Part shown: one piece after another, positions 16,630-24,149 of the stretch | Layout of the letters: each line of letters opens with the position of its first letter | How positions within the stretch are numbered: position 1 is the stretch's first letter | DNA from: Actinobacteria bacterium UBA5176 | GTDB taxonomy: Bacteria; Actinomycetota; UBA4738 | Reading direction: 5' to 3' | NCBI GenBank assembly: GCA_002413305.1 | Contig: DHWS01000173.1 | Span: forward strand, 1-39,031 | Length of the DNA: 39,031 bases | Notes under the pieces: generated by a model | The model's input: the letters and a program-made list of their open reading frames with translations, nothing else | Told to the model about the DNA's origin: nothing | The model's database searches: none | Made by a program: the position numbers and the translations under genes

Positions 16630-18888
16630 GTGAACGAAGACACGAACGGCCCTCCGGCTTCCGACCAGCCTCGTGGGCCCGTGACCACTACCCGGGGCGA
16701 GACGCCCTCACCGTCCGGAACGGGCGGCTCGGGCGACACGGATGGCGGCGGCGCCGGATCGACCGGCGCCCCTCGCCGGCGGCGCCGCCGAGGCGGGCGG
16801 GGTCGCCGGCCGACGGGATCCTCGCAAGGTTCGGGCGGTGGGTCGAACGGTGAAGCGAACGGACCGGAGACGGATGGACCGCCCGCCGGCAGCGGCGACC
16901 CGCGGCCCCCGGGTGGCGCTGATGCGCGACCCCGTCCGCCGCGGCCCCGGCGAGCCCCCCAGCCGAAGGCCATCTCTCAGGAGGTCGCCGATGCTCCTGC
17001 GGAGGTGACAGCCGACGCCGCATCTTCCACATCGGGGGATGCGAGTGTCGCGGCGGCCGGCGAGGGAGCGGCTCCGAGCGCACCCAGGCGGCGGCGTTCG
17101 CGCGGCCGCGGGAGGGGCGGTACGTCGGGTACTGGCCGCCCGGCCGGGCAGGGCGAAAGCGGGGGTGAGACGGCGGGCGACCAGATGGAGGGGGCCTCCG
17201 GTCCCGCTGCCCAGCCGGCCCGAGCTCGTCGGGCACCGGCCCCCGCCACCGGCGACGGCCAGGATCCGGGATCAGGTGACGACGACGGTCCGGCCGAGGC
17301 GAGGGGAACCGGACAGCTGAGCACGGCCCGGCGACGCCGTCGCCGCCGCGGCGGACGAGGGCGGTCGCGAGCCTCCTCGACCGCGGCCACCTCAGCGGAG
17401 CACCAGGGAGTCATTCCCGCCGAGCTCGGTTCGAACGGCGAACCCGCCGGGGCCGCGGGGGACGGCGCCTCCGCGGCCACCACCACCGGCACCACCGCCC
17501 GACGCCGGCGCACGCGTGCCACCGGCGTCGCCAGGGAGACGTCCGAAGAGAGCTCATCGCAGGAGTCCACCCGGACCCGCCGGGCCAGGACCCGGACCAC
17601 GACCGGCCGGAGGCGCCGTGAGCCCCTCATCCCGATCCGCCGGGCCACCGACAAGCTCATGCTGATCACCGAGATCGGCGACCGCGACCAGATCGCCGTG
17701 ATCGAGGACCGGCTGCTGGTCGAGCACTACATCACCCGCAAGGGCGCCCATTCGATGGTCGGCAACATCTACATCGGCAAGGTCCAGAACGTCCTGCCCG
17801 GCATGGAGGCGGCCTTTATCGACGTCGGCCGGGGGCGGAACGCCGTCCTGTACGCCGGGGAGGTCTCCTACGACGAGGAGCTCGAGGGGGGCCGCCAGCC
17901 GCGCATCGAACAGATCCTCAAGTCCGGCCAGAACGTGTTGGTCCAGGTCACGAAGGACCCGATCGGCGGCAAGGGGGCCCGCCTCACCCAGGAGATCAGC
18001 CTACCCGGCCGATTCCTGGTGCTGGTGCCGAGGTCGGAGGTGTTCGGCATCAGCCGGCGGCTCCCGGACAAGGAGCGCACGCGGCTCAAGGACATCCTGA
18101 AGAACATCCGACCGCCCGAGCACGGGGTGATCGCCCGGACCGCCTCGGAGGGGGCGGACGCGGAGGACCTGAAGGCCGACCTCGACCGGCTGATCGCCGA
18201 ATGGCAGGTCATCGAGAAGAGTTCGAAGAAGGGAAAGTCACCACGCGTCCTGTACGAGGAGCCCGAACTCACGATCCGCGTGGTCCGCGACCTGTTCACC
18301 GACGAGGAGTTCAAGGAGATCGTTACCGACTCGCCGGAGCTCCACGACCGGATCGTCGAGTACCTGAAGGGCGTCGCGCCCGACCTGACGTCCAAGGTCC
18401 GGGTCCACACCGGTCCGCTCGGCGTCATGGAGACCTACCACGTGGTCGAACAGATCCACAAGGCGCTGGACCGTAAGGTCTGGCTGCCGTCGGGTGGCTA
18501 CCTGGTGATCGACCGGACCGAGGCCATGACGGTCGTCGACGTGAACACCGGCAAGCACGTCGGCAAGGCCAATCTCGAGGAGACCGTGACGAAGACGAAC
18601 CTGGAGGCCGCCCAGGAGATGGCGCGACAGCTTCGGCTCCGCGACATCGGCGGCATCATCATCGTCGACTTCATCGACATGCTGCTCGAGAAGAACAAGC
18701 AGAAGGTGATCGACGCGGTGAAGACCGAGATGGCCCAGGACAAGACCCGCTCGCAGGTCTTCGACATCGGCCCGCTGGGCTTGTTGGAGATCACTCGGAA
18801 GCGGATCTCCGGCGGGCTGCTGGAGTCGTTCTCGGAAACCTGTCCCACCTGCGAGGGCCGGGGCATCATCCTCACCTACAAGCTGTGA
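16630..18888 (+). CDS. rng: Ribonuclease E/G with long arginine-rich N-terminal extension
   Basis: Endoribonuclease for mRNA turnover and rRNA/tRNA processing, 752 residues. Residues 1 to about 335 are a low-complexity Gly/Ala/Pro/Arg-rich tail with three similar basic patches (residues 49-60, 152-163 and 233-246, all built on RRRRxRGGRGR-like sequence). The catalytic core follows: an S1-type RNA-binding domain (GNIYIGKVQNVLPGMEAAFID), the metal-binding Asp residues in MTVVDVNTGKHVG and IIIVDFIDML, and the zinc-link cysteines in TCPTCEGRG close to the C-terminus. The C-terminal scaffold of E. coli RNase E is absent; the disordered tail is at the N-terminus, as in other actinobacterial RNase E/G proteins. 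The start is GTG 16630 with GAAAGGA 7 nt upstream. Confidence 0.95.
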   Translation: MNEDTNGPPASDQPRGPVTTTRGETPSPSGTGGSGDTDGGGAGSTGAPRRRRRRGGRGRRPTGSSQGSGGGSNGEANGPETDGPPAGSGDPRPPGGADARPRPPRPRRAPQPKAISQEVADAPAEVTADAASSTSGDASVAAAGEGAAPSAPRRRRSRGRGRGGTSGTGRPAGQGESGGETAGDQMEGASGPAAQPARARRAPAPATGDGQDPGSGDDDGPAEARGTGQLSTARRRRRRRGGRGRSRASSTAATSAEHQGVIPAELGSNGEPAGAAGDGASAATTTGTTARRRRTRATGVARETSEESSSQESTRTRRARTRTTTGRRRREPLIPIRRATDKLMLITEIGDRDQIAVIEDRLLVEHYITRKGAHSMVGNIYIGKVQNVLPGMEAAFIDVGRGRNAVLYAGEVSYDEELEGGRQPRIEQILKSGQNVLVQVTKDPIGGKGARLTQEISLPGRFLVLVPRSEVFGISRRLPDKERTRLKDILKNIRPPEHGVIARTASEGADAEDLKADLDRLIAEWQVIEKSSKKGKSPRVLYEEPELTIRVVRDLFTDEEFKEIVTDSPELHDRIVEYLKGVAPDLTSKVRVHTGPLGVMETYHVVEQIHKALDRKVWLPSGGYLVIDRTEAMTVVDVNTGKHVGKANLEETVTKTNLEAAQEMARQLRLRDIGGIIIVDFIDMLLEKNKQKVIDAVKTEMAQDKTRSQVFDIGPLGLLEITRKRISGGLLESFSETCPTCEGRGIILTYKL

Positions 18889-18909
18889 GGACCACGGTTC
18901 GGCGTTCGA

Positions 18910-18915
18910 TACCAT
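18910..18915 (+). promoter_or_regulatory. -10 element TACCAT for rplU
   Basis: TACCAT in the rng-rplU gap predicts a start near 18922 and a 36-nt leader that contains GGAGG before the rplU ATG, i.e. a conventional leadered mRNA. Confidence 0.3.
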
Positions 18916-18957
18916 GAGAGATCGGCCCGGGATCCGGGGCCAAGTTCGGAGGCGACC

Positions 18958-19440
18958 ATGTACGCGGTGATCAAGGCAGGCGGCAAGCAGCAGAAGGTCA
19001 AGGCGGGTGATGTCATCGAGGTCGAACTGACCCGTGGCGACCACGGCGAGGAGGTCACGTTCCACCCGCTCCTGGTCGTCGACGACGACGGCAAGACGCA
19101 CGTCGGGAAGGACGTCGCCAAGGCGGTCGTCAAGGGCAAGCTGCTCGGCGAGCAGAAGGGCGACAAGGTCAAGATCTTCAAGTACCGTCCGAAGACCGGC
19201 TACTCGAAGCGCCAGGGCCACCGGCAGATGTACACGCTGGTCGAGATCTCCGACGTGGCCCTCGGCCGGCGGGCGCCCTCAGCGCCGGCGTCTCAGAAGG
19301 CCGACGCCAAGGCCAAGCCCCAGCCCCAGGCCGACACCGCCGCTGAAGCGCAGGCCCAGGCCCCGTCCCCGGAGAACGCCGGCGCGACGGTCGAGGCCGA
19401 CGCCGCCGCCCAGATCGAGGCCGCCGGCGAGGAAGCCTGA
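18958..19440 (+). CDS. rplU: 50S ribosomal protein L21 with C-terminal extension
   Basis: Residues 1 to about 103 are a normal L21 (MYAVIKAGGKQQKVKAGDV; KIFKYRPKTGYSKRQGHRQ), which binds 23S rRNA. Residues about 104-160 form an Ala/Gln/Pro/Glu-rich, probably disordered tail (KAKPQPQADTAAEAQAQ and onward), about 57 residues beyond the usual length. The start is ATG 18958, with GGAGG about 6 nt upstream. Linked to rpmA (30 bp downstream), as in nearly all bacteria. Confidence 0.97.
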   Translation: MYAVIKAGGKQQKVKAGDVIEVELTRGDHGEEVTFHPLLVVDDDGKTHVGKDVAKAVVKGKLLGEQKGDKVKIFKYRPKTGYSKRQGHRQMYTLVEISDVALGRRAPSAPASQKADAKAKPQPQADTAAEAQAQAPSPENAGATVEADAAAQIEAAGEEA

Positions 19441-19454
19441 CCGGACCCGTCTGC

Positions 19455-19460
19455 TAGCCT
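19455..19460 (+). promoter_or_regulatory. -10 element TAGCCT for rpmA
   Basis: TAGCCT followed by 10 nt and the rpmA ATG; predicted leader about 4 nt and no Shine-Dalgarno, so rpmA may have its own near-leaderless transcript besides readthrough from rplU. Confidence 0.35.
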
Positions 19461-19470
19461 AGGACGCGCG

Positions 19471-19722
19471 ATGGCACACAAGAAGGGTGGTGGTTCGTCC
19501 CGCAACGGGCGCGATTCGAAGCCGAAGCGCCTGGGGGTGAAGACGTTCGCCGGCGAGGTCATCCCCGCGGGCTCCATCATCGTGCGCCAGCGCGGGACGA
19601 AGATCCACCCCGGTGACAACGTCGGCAAGGGCGGTGACGACACGCTCTTCGCGAAGGCCTCGGGCGAGGTGCGCTTCCACATGGCGGGCGGCCGCCGCGT
19701 GGTCTCGGTCGACCCCACGTAG
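19471..19722 (+). CDS. rpmA: 50S ribosomal protein L27
   Basis: 83-residue L27 whose N-terminal arm reaches the peptidyl transferase centre. The N-terminus [20 protein letters not shown] is the standard type, without the Firmicute cleavable leader. [21 protein letters not shown] and the [12 protein letters not shown] end are family signatures. It converges on the PH/GRAM-like gene, with 21 bp between the stops. Confidence 0.98.
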   Translation: MAHKKGGGSSRNGRDSKPKRLGVKTFAGEVIPAGSIIVRQRGTKIHPGDNVGKGGDDTLFAKASGEVRFHMAGGRRVVSVDPT

Positions 19723-19743
19723 TTCCCGCGACAACGCCGCCGC

Positions 19744-20145
19744 TCAGGCCTGCTTGCGGGCCGCCCCGATCGCTTCGACCCATCGATCGATCTCGCTCTT
19801 GAGGTCGGGGTTTGCCAGACGGAGCTTGGTGACCGCTTTGCGCTTCATGGTCCGGCGGCGCACGAACGGTGAGCTGTTCCGGGGGATCTCCAGGCTCGGT
19901 GGCTCGACGAAGTAGAAGCCGACCAGACGGATCGCCTCGGTCGCCTTCAGGCGAACCTCCAGCACCGGCGTCCCTCGCAGCCGCTTCACGCCGGCGACCT
20001 GATCCAGCCGGTAGGCGGTCTCGCCTGCTCCAGATGCGGCCGGCCGGAACACCAATGTGCCCGCTTCCAACGCGAGCGTGCCCTTCCTGCCGCCCATGCC
20101 GGTCAGGGCGTTCACCATCCATACGCTTCGCGACTTCCGCTCCAT
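19744..20145 (-). CDS. PH/GRAM-like domain protein of unknown function
   Basis: 133 residues. The pattern GRKGTLALEAGTLVFRP, then TAYRLDQVAGVKRLRGTPVLEVRL, looks like a small PH- or GRAM-type beta-barrel (alternating strands with a regulatory or binding role); the C-terminal half is basic and helical (RRRTMKRKAVTKLRLANPDL). Function is not known and the domain call is by eye. The start is the ATG for MERKSRSVWMVN; the frame runs on to 20235 but that would cover the obg promoter. No Shine-Dalgarno; TACCCT lies 9 nt upstream. It is inserted between rpmA and obg, which are usually adjacent, and is read in the opposite direction. Confidence 0.72.
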   Translation of the reverse strand: MERKSRSVWMVNALTGMGGRKGTLALEAGTLVFRPAASGAGETAYRLDQVAGVKRLRGTPVLEVRLKATEAIRLVGFYFVEPPSLEIPRNSSPFVRRRTMKRKAVTKLRLANPDLKSEIDRWVEAIGAARKQA

Positions 20146-20154
20146 CCGCCAGCG

Positions 20155-20160
20155 AGGGTA
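20155..20160 (-). promoter_or_regulatory. -10 element TACCCT for the PH/GRAM-like gene
   Basis: TACCCT, 9 nt before the ATG at 20145, the same sequence and spacing as at the glycosylase gene (1226-1231). It lies 66 bp from the divergent obg -10 element. Confidence 0.45.
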
Positions 20161-20226
20161 GACGCCCGTGCCCCGGAGCGCTGCCTCCACGAGGCGCGCA
20201 CCGGGTCGGGTTTCGCGGCGGGAGCC

Positions 20227-20232
20227 GATAAT
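20227..20232 (+). promoter_or_regulatory. -10 element GATAAT for obg
   Basis: GATAAT followed by 7 nt and the obg ATG at 20240, predicting transcription initiation at or one base before the start codon. No Shine-Dalgarno is present. Confidence 0.5.
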
Positions 20233-20239
20233 CACCTCA

Positions 20240-21526
20240 ATGCTGGTCGACGAGACGAACCTGTTCGTGCGGGCGGGGAACGGCGGATCGGGTTCGTCGT
20301 CGATCCGCCGGGAGCCCTACAACCCGCGCGGTGGGCCGGACGGCGGCGACGGCGGCAAGGGCGGCGACGTGGTGCTGCGGGTCGACCCGTCGGTGTTCGA
20401 CCTCTCGGCGTACGCGGACCGGCCCCACCGCCGCGCTGGTCACGGTGGGCCGGGCGGGAAGAACAATCGGCACGGCGCGGCCGGTGCTGACCTCGTGCTG
20501 GTCGTGCCGGACGGGACGGTCGTGGCCGACGAACACGGCCCGCTGGCCGACCTGGTCGGTGAGGGCTCGTCGGCGGTGGTGGCCCGCGGGGGACGCGGCG
20601 GCCGGGGCAACGCCTCCCTCGTATCGGGCCGCAACCGGGTGCCGCGCGGCGCTGAGGGGGGCGAGCCGGGGGAGGAGCGCGCCCTCCACCTCGAGCTCCG
20701 GATGGTCGCCGACGTGGCGCTGGTCGGACTGCCGAATGCCGGGAAGTCGACCTTGCTGTCCGGTCTCACGGCGGCCCGGCCCAAGATCGCCGCCTACCCG
20801 TTCACCACGCTCGAGCCGAACCTCGGTGTGGCGGGCGACGTCGAGCACCGGTTCGTGGTGGCGGACGTCCCCGGGCTGATCGAGGGCGCCCACGAGGGGC
20901 GCGGCCTGGGGCTGGGGTTCCTCCGGCACATCTCCCGGGCCCGGGCGCTGGTCTACGTGGTCGATGTGAGCGCCGACGACCCTGCGCGCGACCTTCACGT
21001 CCTCCGGGAAGAGATCGCGGCCTACGACGTGGAGCTCGCCGCCCGTGCCTCCCTGGTAGTGGCGACGAAGCTCGACCTGGCACCGGGTCCGGTGCCGGAG
21101 GGGTTCGACCTGGCTGTTTCGGCCCTGACCGGAGAGGGACTGGTGGAATTGCAGGACCGGCTGCGCGAGCTGGTGGCGAAGGCGGAGGCGGCCGAGCCGG
21201 AACGGGTGCCGTTCGTGGTGCTTCGGCCCGGCCGGGACCCGTTCGTCGTGAAGAGGGAAGGGGATCGCTACCGGGTCACCGGCCCGCGGGTCGAACGCTG
21301 GGTGGCCGTGGTGGACCTGGACGACCCCCGGCAGGTCCGTGACCTGCAGAAACGGCTGGTCAAGGCCGGGGTGGAGCGCCGGCTGGAGCAGGCGGGCGCA
21401 CGCCGGGGCGACGAGGTTGTGATCGGGAACGTGGCCTTCGAGTTCCTGCCGGAAGCGGACATGGACGCCGGCGTGAGCTCCGGCGTCGATGCCGTCCACG
21501 GCGACGGCCCGGACCCGGCCGGCTGA
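20240..21526 (+). CDS. obg: Obg/CgtA GTPase
   Basis: Essential ribosome-assembly GTPase, 428 residues. The glycine-rich Obg fold occupies about 1-156 (VRAGNGGSGSSSIRRE, GGPDGGDGGKGGDVVLRVD). The G domain has G1 GLPNAGKST at 163-171, G3 DVPGLIEGAHEGRGLG and G4 ATKLDL. A C-terminal OCT domain (PFVVKREGDRYRVTGPRVERW) is followed by an acidic Asp/Gly/Pro tail. The start MLVDETNLFVRAG is the ATG at 20240; the frame is open 24 codons further but those cover the promoter and are not Obg-like. Downstream, nadD begins 42 bp after the stop. Confidence 0.97.
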   Translation: MLVDETNLFVRAGNGGSGSSSIRREPYNPRGGPDGGDGGKGGDVVLRVDPSVFDLSAYADRPHRRAGHGGPGGKNNRHGAAGADLVLVVPDGTVVADEHGPLADLVGEGSSAVVARGGRGGRGNASLVSGRNRVPRGAEGGEPGEERALHLELRMVADVALVGLPNAGKSTLLSGLTAARPKIAAYPFTTLEPNLGVAGDVEHRFVVADVPGLIEGAHEGRGLGLGFLRHISRARALVYVVDVSADDPARDLHVLREEIAAYDVELAARASLVVATKLDLAPGPVPEGFDLAVSALTGEGLVELQDRLRELVAKAEAAEPERVPFVVLRPGRDPFVVKREGDRYRVTGPRVERWVAVVDLDDPRQVRDLQKRLVKAGVERRLEQAGARRGDEVVIGNVAFEFLPEADMDAGVSSGVDAVHGDGPDPAG

Positions 21527-21555
21527 GTCTCGGCGTTCCCCGTGCCGGCCGACCG

Positions 21556-21561
21556 TACAAT
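21556..21561 (+). promoter_or_regulatory. -10 element TACAAT for nadD
   Basis: TACAAT followed by 7 nt and the GTG at 21569. This supports the GTG as a leaderless start of nadD. Confidence 0.5.
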
Positions 21562-21568
21562 CGCGGTC

Positions 21569-22183
21569 GTGGGCAGGCCCAGGCGCCTCGGGGTCATGGG
21601 TGGCACGTTCGACCCCATCCACTTCGGCCACCTCGTCACTGCCGAGGAGGCCCTGTCCCAGTTCGGCCTCGACGAGGTGCTCTTCGTCCCGACCGGACAG
21701 CCATGGATGAAGGCCGGCCAGGCCGTCAGCTCGGCGGAGGACCGGTACCTCATGACCGTGATCGCCACGGCCAGCAACCCGAGGTTGCGCGTGTCGCGCG
21801 TGGAGATCGAACGCGAAGGACCCACATATACGGTCGAGACCCTTCAGGAGCTACGCCGAAAGGCCGATGTGGACGAGGAGTTGTTCTTCGTCACGGGCGC
21901 CGACGCCATGCTCGAGATCTTCCAATGGAAGGACCCCGAAGAGGTCCTCGCCCTCGCGCACGTCATCGCCGCGACGCGACCCGGCTACGAGCTCGCGCGG
22001 TTCGAACAGGACGCCCCCGCGCACGATCCGCGCGTCTCCGTGATGGACATCCCGGCGCTGTCGATCTCTTCGACGGACATCCGGCGCCGCGTTCGCGACG
22101 GCCGGCCGATCCGTTATCTCGTCCCGGCCGGCGTCCAGGCGTACATCGAGAAGGCGGGCCTGTACCGGGAGCCGACCTCGTGA
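21569..22183 (+). CDS. nadD: Nicotinate-nucleotide adenylyltransferase
   Basis: Converts nicotinate mononucleotide and ATP to deamido-NAD; 204 residues. The nucleotidyltransferase signature MGGTFDPIHFGHLVTAEEA near residue 10 contains the (T/H)xGH motif, and the C-terminal SISSTDIRRRVRDGRPIRYLVP is the ISSTxIR nucleotide-binding motif. I choose GTG 21569 because the TACAAT -10 element sits 7 nt upstream and the core begins 9 residues later. Its TGA stop overlaps the GTG of the next gene (GTGA), so the two are translationally coupled. Confidence 0.95.
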   Translation: MGRPRRLGVMGGTFDPIHFGHLVTAEEALSQFGLDEVLFVPTGQPWMKAGQAVSSAEDRYLMTVIATASNPRLRVSRVEIEREGPTYTVETLQELRRKADVDEELFFVTGADAMLEIFQWKDPEEVLALAHVIAATRPGYELARFEQDAPAHDPRVSVMDIPALSISSTDIRRRVRDGRPIRYLVPAGVQAYIEKAGLYREPTS

Positions 22184-23514
22184 GCGCGCCGACGACGCCG
22201 CGGAAGGTGGCGGTGCCCGAGAGCGACGAAGCCTTCGACACCACCCTCTGGCCGGCCCAGGAAGCTCCCCATCGACCGTCCATCCCGATCCTGTACTTCG
22301 GCCCGACGATCCAGCTGCTGCCGTCGGCATCGGAGCTCGTGGCCCGGCCCCGGCCGAAGGCGGCTCCGACCGAATCGCCCCCGCCCCGGGTGGCCCCGAA
22401 GCCCCCGCCCGCCGCCCGACAGCCCGCGATCCCCAAGTCGTCGCCCCCGAGGCCCCGGAAGCGGCCGACCGGCCACCGGGTCCTCCGCACGTCGATGGCA
22501 GTGCTGGTGGCCCTCGTGCTGCTTGCTGCCGCGGTCGTCGGCGTGTTCGCCCTGCGCTGGAGCCCGCACCGCAAGCCCGGCACCCCGGTGGCGCCCGAGC
22601 TTCGAACCACCGGCTTGCTGGCATGGTCGGTCGCGGAGGGCGGACACGTCTACCCGGTCGTGGTCGCCGTGCCGGCCAGGTCGGTCCCGGTCGCCGTGGC
22701 GATGCCCTCGGACGTGCTGGTTGACTCGCCGGGCGGTGGCCCGTCGACGATCGGGGAGGGAGCGTTGGACTTCCAAACGCTGGTGGTGGTGACCCAGGGA
22801 TCGCTGGACCTGCGGATCGACCACGAGATCACGATGACGGGCGCCGACCTGTCGACGCTGGTCGACCGGGCCGGTGGGGTGAGCCTGGTGGCCGAGCTGC
22901 CGTTCACGTCGAACGGGCACCGCATGGGGCCCGGGCAGGTGGAGGTGAAGGGTGCGGATGTGCTGGCCTATCTGGACCAGGGGAACGACGCGGACCGCAC
23001 CGGCCGGTGGGAGGACGTGCTGCAGGGCGTACTGGCCAGCTCGCCCGGACCGTCGGGCTGGGCGCAGCTCGGGCAGGGCGACGATCCGACGATCGCCGCG
23101 AAGATGCTCGGTTCGGCCCGCTGGGCAACGGTGCTCGAGCTCCCCACGGTGCTCGGTGTGGACGGCGCGTCGCGGCCGAACCTGGCGAAGGTCCAGGCGT
23201 TGGTGAAGGCGAGGTTCGGGTCGCTGGCCAAGCCGCTGGTCCGCGTGGTGGTGCTGAACGGCAACGGGAACCCGGGGATGGGGGGCGCGATCGGCCGGCT
23301 GATCGCACCTTCGGGCTTCCGGGTGGTCGCGTCCCAGAACGCGGGTTCGTTCGCCCTCACGCAGACGCAAGTCATCGCGTCGGGGGTGGACCTCCTCGGC
23401 GCGGCCAACGAGGTTCAGGCCCTGATCGGCGTGGGAAGGGTGTACGTTGGTGACCAGCCGACTGGGCTCGCGGACATCACGATCGTCGTGGGGAAGGATT
23501 TCTCGCAGGGTTGA
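22180..23514 (+). CDS. Divergent LCP-like membrane protein with LytR_C domain
   Basis: 444 residues, GTG start overlapping the nadD stop. About 100 N-terminal cytoplasmic residues rich in Pro/Arg/Ala (RPRPKAAPTESPPPRVAPK) precede one transmembrane segment at about 104-125. Residues about 145-290 look like a weakened LytR-CpsA-Psr domain (LSTLVDRAGGVSLVAELPF; GPGQVEVKGADVLAYLDQG). The LCP catalytic arginine cluster (AL-x-Y-x-R-x-R...R..RQ) is not seen, the comparable stretch reading VLAYLDQGNDADRTGRWED. Residues about 353-441 are a LytR_C domain (VRVVVLNGNGNPGMGGAIGR to ADITIVVGKDF). LCP proteins attach wall polymers to peptidoglycan, but this one may be non-catalytic. The nadD-LCP-rsfS position is conserved in actinobacteria. 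Confidence 0.85.
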   Translation: MSAPTTPRKVAVPESDEAFDTTLWPAQEAPHRPSIPILYFGPTIQLLPSASELVARPRPKAAPTESPPPRVAPKPPPAARQPAIPKSSPPRPRKRPTGHRVLRTSMAVLVALVLLAAAVVGVFALRWSPHRKPGTPVAPELRTTGLLAWSVAEGGHVYPVVVAVPARSVPVAVAMPSDVLVDSPGGGPSTIGEGALDFQTLVVVTQGSLDLRIDHEITMTGADLSTLVDRAGGVSLVAELPFTSNGHRMGPGQVEVKGADVLAYLDQGNDADRTGRWEDVLQGVLASSPGPSGWAQLGQGDDPTIAAKMLGSARWATVLELPTVLGVDGASRPNLAKVQALVKARFGSLAKPLVRVVVLNGNGNPGMGGAIGRLIAPSGFRVVASQNAGSFALTQTQVIASGVDLLGAANEVQALIGVGRVYVGDQPTGLADITIVVGKDFSQG

Positions 23515-23545
23515 GACGGACGAAGAGGGGCGGGGAGCCCGTGAC

Positions 23546-23938
23546 GTGGTGACGGACAAGGCCGCCGTCCAGGCCGACTCCCGCGAACTCGCGACGCTGG
23601 CGGCCCGGATCGCCTCAGAGAAGCAGGCCGATGCCATCCTCGTCCTCGACGTGCGCGAGCTGATCACTATCACGGACTACTTCGTGATCGCCTCCGGGGC
23701 TTCCGAGCGCCAGGCCAAGACCGTCACCGCGGAGATCGTCAAGGAGCTGAAGGAGCGCGGGGTCCGGCCCGTTCGCGAGGAGGGCGAACCCGGCACCGGC
23801 TGGCTGCTGATCGACTACGTGGACTTCGTCGTACACGTGTTCCGGCAGGAGGAACGCGAGTACTACCGGCTGGAGAACCTGTGGCGCGACGCGCCGAACG
23901 TGGACTGGGAGCAGGAGCCCGAAGCGTCCTCCGGGTGA
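23546..23938 (+). CDS. rsfS: Ribosomal silencing factor RsfS
   Basis: 130 residues, Iojap/RsfS family, which binds L14 and blocks 30S-50S joining when growth slows. Signatures are DAILVLDVRELITITDYFVIASGAS, then GWLLIDYVDFVVHVFRQEEREYY. The start is one of two adjacent GTGs (23546, 23549); GGGGAG at 23532-23537 favours the first. The frame extends upstream into the LCP gene, but that part is a shadow. It is the end of the obg-nadD-LCP-rsfS run. Confidence 0.95.
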   Translation: MVTDKAAVQADSRELATLAARIASEKQADAILVLDVRELITITDYFVIASGASERQAKTVTAEIVKELKERGVRPVREEGEPGTGWLLIDYVDFVVHVFRQEEREYYRLENLWRDAPNVDWEQEPEASSG

Positions 23939-23971
23939 GTCGCGTCGACCGGTCGGGCGAGAGGCCGCTGG

Positions 23972-23977
23972 TAGAAT
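23972..23977 (+). promoter_or_regulatory. -10 element TAGAAT for tRNA-Ala
   Basis: TAGAAT 13 bp before the tRNA 5' end; predicted start near 23984. No clear -35 is visible at 17 bp. Confidence 0.45.
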
Positions 23978-23990
23978 CGCCCGCCGTCAC

Positions 23991-24063
23991 GGGCCTGTAG
24001 CTCAGTTGGTAGAGCGCTGCCTCGGCAGGGCAGAGGTCAGGGGTTCGAATCCCCTCAGGTCCA
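23991..24063 (+). tRNA. tRNA-Ala (anticodon GGC)
   Basis: A 73-nt cloverleaf: acceptor GGGCCTG with CAGGTCC, D arm GCTC/GAGC, anticodon stem CTGCC/GGCAG, T arm AGGGG-TTCGAAT-CCCCT, discriminator A. The acceptor has the G3-U70 wobble pair that identifies tRNA-Ala. The anticodon loop reads TCGGCAG, giving GGC at 34-36 but C rather than the almost universal U at position 33. CCA is not encoded (next bases CTG). No terminator hairpin with a T-run follows. Confidence 0.93.
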
Positions 24064-24086
24064 CTGTGAGCGAATGACCCCAGGGC

Positions 24087-24092
24087 TACACT
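24087..24092 (+). promoter_or_regulatory. -10 element TACACT for the FAD oxidase
   Basis: TACACT predicts a start near 24099 and a leader of about 50 nt that contains GGGGGA before the ATG at 24150. Confidence 0.35.
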
Positions 24093-24149
24093 GACGGCCG
24101 CAGAGCGTCCTCAGCCGGGGGACGCGCGCGGACGATGGGGGGAATGGGC

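Noticed and set aside
24064..24149. Terminator after tRNA-Ala
   Set aside because: No stem-loop plus T-run can be found; the sequence contains instead a possible promoter for the FAD oxidase.
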